A stretch of DNA of 64,000 nucleotides from contig CAVQWX010000003.1 in the NCBI GenBank assembly GCA_963717765.1, positions 124,001 through 188,000 on the forward strand, written 5' to 3'. Of the stretch, positions 63,264 to 64,000 are shown piece by piece; position 1 is the stretch's first letter, and each line of letters begins with the position of its first letter. The position numbers and the translations under genes were made by a program. The notes beneath the pieces are model-generated. The model worked only from the letters and a program-made list of their open reading frames with translations. It made no database searches and was not told the origin of the DNA. This DNA is from JACDER01 sp963717765 (GTDB lineage Bacteria; Actinomycetota; Thermoleophilia; Gaiellales; Gaiellaceae).

Positions 63264-64000
63264 GTGAGCACCGTCGCGGCATACTCGCGTCTGGCAGGGG
63301 TCTACGACGAGATCGTCATCGACCCCTGTCATGACCGCTGGGCATCGTTCCTCGACGAGCTCTGGAACGCCGATCCTGGCGACGTGCGCTCCGTGCTCGA
63401 CCTCTGCTGCGGCACAGGCCTTCTGGCGGCCGAGCTGATCGACCCGGGGTTACCGGGTCGTCTGCGTCGACGCATCCGACGCGATGCTGGCCCGCGCTCG
63501 CGGGCGCCTTGGTTCCGACGTGGTGTTGGCCCGGATGGCGCTCCCGGATCTGAATGTCGAAGGCGTCTTCGACGCCGCGGTCTGCACGTTCGACGGCTTC
63601 AATTACCTGACTCCGCGCGAGTTGAGACTGACGATGGCCGCGGTCGCCCTGCACCTTCGGCCTGCCGGGTGGCTCGTCTTCGACCTCCACACCGACGGGA
63701 TGATGGACTTCACCATCTCGAACCCCGTCGTTGCGGGCGAATCGGCCGGGAATGACTTTGTGATCAGCAGCGTCGTGGATCCTGCTCTCCGAACGTGCGA
63801 CACGAGGATCGAGCTCACGAAGCCACGTGAGGGCGAACCCTTCTGCGAGCAGCATCGGCAGTATTTCCACGCGGATGCCGACGTCCGTGCCTCCCTGGAG
63901 AGCGCCGGCTACACGGTGACCGCGGTCGGCGAGGAATACACGCACCAGCCCGTAGGCGACTCGACCCTGCGTGCGACCTGGACGGCACGGCTCCTTCCGC
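63264..64000 (+). CDS. SAM-dependent methyltransferase, frameshifted and cut by the window edge
   Basis: GTG 63264 opens AAYSRLAGVYDEIVIDPCHDRW; motif I is VLDLCCGTGLLAAEL. At GGGG 63446-63449 one extra G moves the frame: with three G the reading continues LIDPGYRVVCVDASDAMLARAR, then VFDAAVCTFDGFNYLTPREL, and stays open to the right edge at 64000 (TARLLP). This is a family of small-molecule methyltransferases. The homopolymer position makes sequencing error likely, but a genuine pseudogene cannot be excluded. Confidence 0.78.

Overview
The window is a high-GC bacterial chromosome segment. It carries a full purine gene set, a DnaB intein, a five-gene rpsF-ssb-rpsR-rplI-dnaB block, DUF3618/holin-like stress proteins, an NfeD-like protein and a MalT-like LuxR regulator. 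This mix and the frequent GTG/TTG starts fit a deep-branching actinobacterium of the Thermoleophilia (Gaiellales/Solirubrobacterales) type. That placement is an inference from gene content, not from a marker phylogeny.

Layout. 1-23.7 kb is mostly minus-strand housekeeping. From right to left it reads rpsF, ssb, rpsR, rplI, dnaB (with intein), a small Cys/His protein, purA, purD, purE, an M20 peptidase, purB, purC, purS, purQ and, after an 8.5 kb interruption, purL and purF. The interruption holds dinB, two tandem copies of an unknown 829-residue secreted protein that differ at one base, a GNAT and a DMT exporter. Between purA and the gene convergent to it lies a 169-nt imperfect hairpin in which every non-Watson-Crick closing pair but two is a G-U wobble on the plus strand; it is a strong structured-RNA candidate. 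23.8-31.9 kb holds a frameshifted secreted M11-type metallopeptidase with two huge proline tracts, a PfkB kinase, a methyltransferase relic, and a TPP-riboswitch-controlled thiamine-precursor ABC transporter facing thiN. 31.9-33.1 kb is a RAYT (Y1 transposase) element with perfect 26-bp terminal inverted repeats and a duplicated 148-bp left end. 33.4-38.1 kb is a tightly overlapping five-gene operon: TetM/OtrA-like GTPase, APH-like kinase, TOPRIM protein, glutamine-amidotransferase-like hydrolase, SDR. 38.1-44.0 kb holds envelope genes, including a lysyl-phosphatidylglycerol synthase and a separate LPG-synthase-type membrane protein, interrupted by a tRNA 3' relic and an inositol-monophosphatase gene. 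44.0-57.9 kb carries stress, channel, glycogen-debranching, transporter and regulatory genes, mostly in coupled pairs.

The most unusual locus is 58.6-62.4 kb: a four-gene, translationally coupled minus-strand operon encoding an SRPBCC protein, a radical SAM enzyme with twin CX3CX2C motifs (the MJ0619/Tes-like architecture), a class I methyltransferase and a CDP-alcohol phosphatidyltransferase. I read it as a candidate lipid-modification pathway.

Three otherwise well-conserved genes (M11 peptidase, radical SAM, last methyltransferase) are each broken by one base. Two of the breaks sit in short homopolymers, so residual sequencing error must be considered before calling them pseudogenes.
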